DNA of 7,744 nucleotides from Blautia sp. (GTDB lineage: Bacteria; Bacillota; Clostridia; Lachnospirales; Lachnospiraceae): the NCBI GenBank assembly GCA_017420455.1, contig JAFOJB010000326.1, forward strand, positions 1 to 7,744. Reading direction: 5' to 3'. The notes beneath the pieces are model-generated. The model was given only the letters and a program-made list of their open reading frames with translations. It searched no databases and was not told the origin of the DNA. The stretch's first letter is position 1, and each line of letters begins with the position of its first letter. Below are positions 6,203 through 7,744 of the stretch, piece by piece. A program made the position numbers and the translations under genes.

Positions 6203-7744
6203 TCATTCCACATCATATTGTATATAAATATTCCGGAAGCCTTCGTTGATCTCCATATATTTATCCAGGCTGTTCCGTACTTTCGCAAGAACCGTGATGT
6301 CCTGGTGCTTTAAATATAATACCTGATGGTAAATATCCTTCACCTTGCTGACGGAGGCAGGAGCAGGACCGATCAGGCCGATTTTTCCCTGCCGGAAAAG
6401 CCTCCGGATGAAAAGCGCCAGATACTGCATGGCCGTTCCCAGTTTCTCTTCGTCCCTTCCGGACCCCAGAACTGCCATCATGTGCGCGGCCGGAGGATAC
6501 TCCATCAGACTCCGGAAACCAATCTCCTCCCGGTAGAATTCCTCATAATCCTGCCTTGCGGCCGCCTGGATGCTGTAATGCTCCGGGTGATACGTCTGAA
6601 ACACGGCTTTTCCCTCTCCTTCTCCCCGGCCGGCGCGTCCGGCTGCCTGCGTGAGCAGCTGGAAGGTTCTCTCCGCGCAGCGGAAATCCGAATCATTCAA
6701 AGAGAGGTCCGCCGCCACGGCCCCCACCAGCGTCACCCGCGGAAAGTCATGCCCTTTTACGATCATCTGGGTTCCGATCAGGATATCTGCCTCACCGGAG
6801 GCAAAGGAGGAAAGGATCTTCTCATAGCTTCCCTTATTCCTGGTGGTATCGGAATCCATCCGAAGGACCCTGGCCTGTGGGAACATTTTCTGCACCACCT
6901 GCTGTACCTGCTGGGTTCCCGCCTTGAAGCCGCCTATATAGGGCGAGGAGCAGACCGGGCAGAGAGCGGGCTTCGGAATTTCATACCCGCAGTAGTGGCA
7001 TACCAGTCTTCCTCCCTGGTGCTCGGAAAGCGAGACCGCGCAGTGGGGACATTGCATCACCTCTCCGCAGGAACGGCAGGATACAAACCCCGCATATCCC
7101 CGCCGGTTCAGAAAAAGCATCACCTGTTCCTTTTTGTCCAGCCTGTCCTGGATTTCCTTCTGAAGCTCCCGGCTCAGGATGGAACGGTTTCCTTCCTTCA
7201 GTTCCTTCCGAAGGTCCAGAACCGCAACCTCCGGCATGGCGCGGCCTTCGTATCTGCCCGAAAGACTTACCAGGAAATACTCTCCCCGGAGCGCGCGGTA
7301 ATAGGATTCCAGAGAAGGCGTCGCGGAACCCAGTACCACAGAGGCCCCCTCATTCTTTGCACGCTCTATGGCTGTTTCCCTGGCATGATACCGGGGAGTC
7401 TGCTCACTTTTGTAGGCATTTTCGTGCTCTTCGTCGATCACGATAAGCCCCAGATGCGCAAAGGGGGTAAAAAGAGCGGAACGCGGCCCCACCATGACAG
7501 AGATTTCTCCTCTCTTCGCCCGGAGAAACTGGTCGTACCGCTCTCCCGCGGAAAGTCTGGAATTCTGCACGGAAACCAGGTCTCCAAAACGTTTCTGGAA
7601 GCGCTTCACCGTCTGGTAGGTAAGGGAGATTTCCGGGATCAGGACGATCGCCTGCTTTCCCTCCGAGATAACCTTCTCGATGAGTTCCATATAGCAGTGC
7701 CCCCCTCGCTCGCGACATTCGGACAGTTCGGCCTCCACCCAGTA
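6203..7744 (-). CDS. priA: Primosomal protein N' (PriA), replication restart helicase, 5' part missing
   Basis: 3'-5' superfamily 2 DNA helicase that recognises stalled forks and reloads the replisome. Genuine PriA sequence runs from the stop at 6203 up to about 7693, roughly 496 of an expected 730-750 residues; the N-terminal DNA-binding domain lies outside. Numbering from the in-frame GTG at 7736-7738: ALIVLIPEISLT-like segment (30-40), Walker B DEEH (102-105), GSATPSLES (137-145), eight zinc-binding Cys in pairs (221/224, 230/233, 247/250, 260/263), motif V IGTQMIVKGHDFP (321-333) and motif VI QAAGRAGRG (364-372), then the C-terminal domain with YPPAAHMM (414-421) and GPAPASVSKVKDIYHQ (457-472). 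The frame stays open to the window end, but 7694-7744 does not encode PriA: the Walker A GxTGSGKT expected just before YMEL (16-19) is absent (see the junction entry). No GTG at 7738 should be taken as the true start. Confidence 0.93.
   Translation of the reverse strand, partial: YWVEAELSECRERGGHCYMELIEKVISEGKQAIVLIPEISLTYQTVKRFQKRFGDLVSVQNSRLSAGERYDQFLRAKRGEISVMVGPRSALFTPFAHLGLIVIDEEHENAYKSEQTPRYHARETAIERAKNEGASVVLGSATPSLESYYRALRGEYFLVSLSGRYEGRAMPEVAVLDLRKELKEGNRSILSRELQKEIQDRLDKKEQVMLFLNRRGYAGFVSCRSCGEVMQCPHCAVSLSEHQGGRLVCHYCGYEIPKPALCPVCSSPYIGGFKAGTQQVQQVVQKMFPQARVLRMDSDTTRNKGSYEKILSSFASGEADILIGTQMIVKGHDFPRVTLVGAVAADLSLNDSDFRCAERTFQLLTQAAGRAGRGEGEGKAVFQTYHPEHYSIQAAARQDYEEFYREEIGFRSLMEYPPAAHMMAVLGSGRDEEKLGTAMQYLALFIRRLFRQGKIGLIGPAPASVSKVKDIYHQVLYLKHQDITVLAKVRNSLDKYMEINEGFRNIYIQYDVE
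7673..7744 (-). other. Probable chimeric contig end: XseA-like (exonuclease VII large subunit) fragment fused to priA
   Basis: Read on the minus strand in the priA frame, these 24 codons give YWVEAELSECRERGGHC followed by YMELIEK. PriA normally has a Walker A loop (GVTGSGKTEV or close) directly before YMEL; none is here in any frame. The residues instead resemble, from my memory of the family, the N-terminal OB-fold of Bacteroidetes-type XseA (W-V-x-A-E-L-S-E, then G-H-C-Y-M-E-L/F). The YMELIEK codons (7673-7693, 21 nt) would belong to both genes. The 51 bases 7694-7744 are 34/51 G+C, richer than the neighbouring priA. The best reading is a false join made through a short shared word during assembly; a real recombination is much less likely. 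The XseA identity is recalled, not searched. Confidence 0.7.

Noticed and set aside
6197..6212. Perfect 6-bp inverted repeat (TGTGGA, 4-nt loop, TCCACA) over the priA stop codon, considered as a terminator.
   Set aside because: The stem is short and only half G+C, no T run follows on the minus strand, and def follows closely with a strong ribosome site. Likely chance.
7404..7718. Alternative minus-strand frame across the 5' end of priA, considered as evidence of a frameshift that would restore the Walker A loop.
   Set aside because: That frame gives no GxTGSGKT or any PriA-like residues, so an indel does not explain the missing motif; replacement of the sequence does.
1..7744. Mobile elements, CRISPR arrays, tRNA or rRNA genes, riboswitches, defence systems.
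   Set aside because: None seen on either strand. Nearly every base is in a conserved housekeeping gene, and the gaps are too short to hold such elements.

Overview
The window is a compact, single-strand housekeeping cluster. All eight genes run on the minus strand, so transcription goes from the high-coordinate end to the low end. In order of transcription they are: 3' part of priA (replication restart helicase), def (peptide deformylase), fmt (Met-tRNA formyltransferase), a YugP-type membrane zinc metallopeptidase, rsmB (16S rRNA m5C methyltransferase), rlmN (radical-SAM 23S rRNA/tRNA m2A methyltransferase), a PP2C-family protein phosphatase (prpC/stp), and the N-terminal kinase domain of a PrkC-type Ser/Thr kinase cut off by the left edge.

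This gene order, with the YugP-like gene between fmt and rsmB and a PP2C/PrkC pair after rlmN, is typical of Firmicutes. Together with the protein wording and a moderate base composition, it points to a clostridial organism, most likely Lachnospiraceae or a close relative. That placement is inference from recalled gene order and protein style; no 16S or other marker is present.

Layout: gaps are 39 nt (priA-def), 35 nt (def-fmt), 21 nt (fmt-peptidase), an 11-nt overlap (peptidase-rsmB), 14 nt (rsmB-rlmN), 1 nt (rlmN-phosphatase) and a 7-nt overlap (phosphatase-kinase). I see no internal terminator, no convincing promoter and no non-coding stretch over 40 nt, so this reads as one operon with heavy translational coupling. 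The genes join three jobs: start and end of formyl-methionine handling (fmt adds formyl to initiator tRNA, def removes it from new proteins), ribosome modification (rsmB, rlmN), and a reversible Ser/Thr phosphorylation switch (kinase plus phosphatase).

I did not find a new biological system here. The one real anomaly is at the right edge. The last 51 bases (7694-7744) do not encode the Walker A segment that PriA must have just before its Tyr-Met-Glu-Leu. They instead encode residues that look like the N-terminal OB fold of a Bacteroidetes-type exonuclease VII large subunit (XseA). Both proteins plausibly share the short peptide YMELIEK (21 nt, 7673-7693), so the end is best explained as an assembly chimera joined through a short shared word. 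The last ~51 bases should not be used as PriA sequence.
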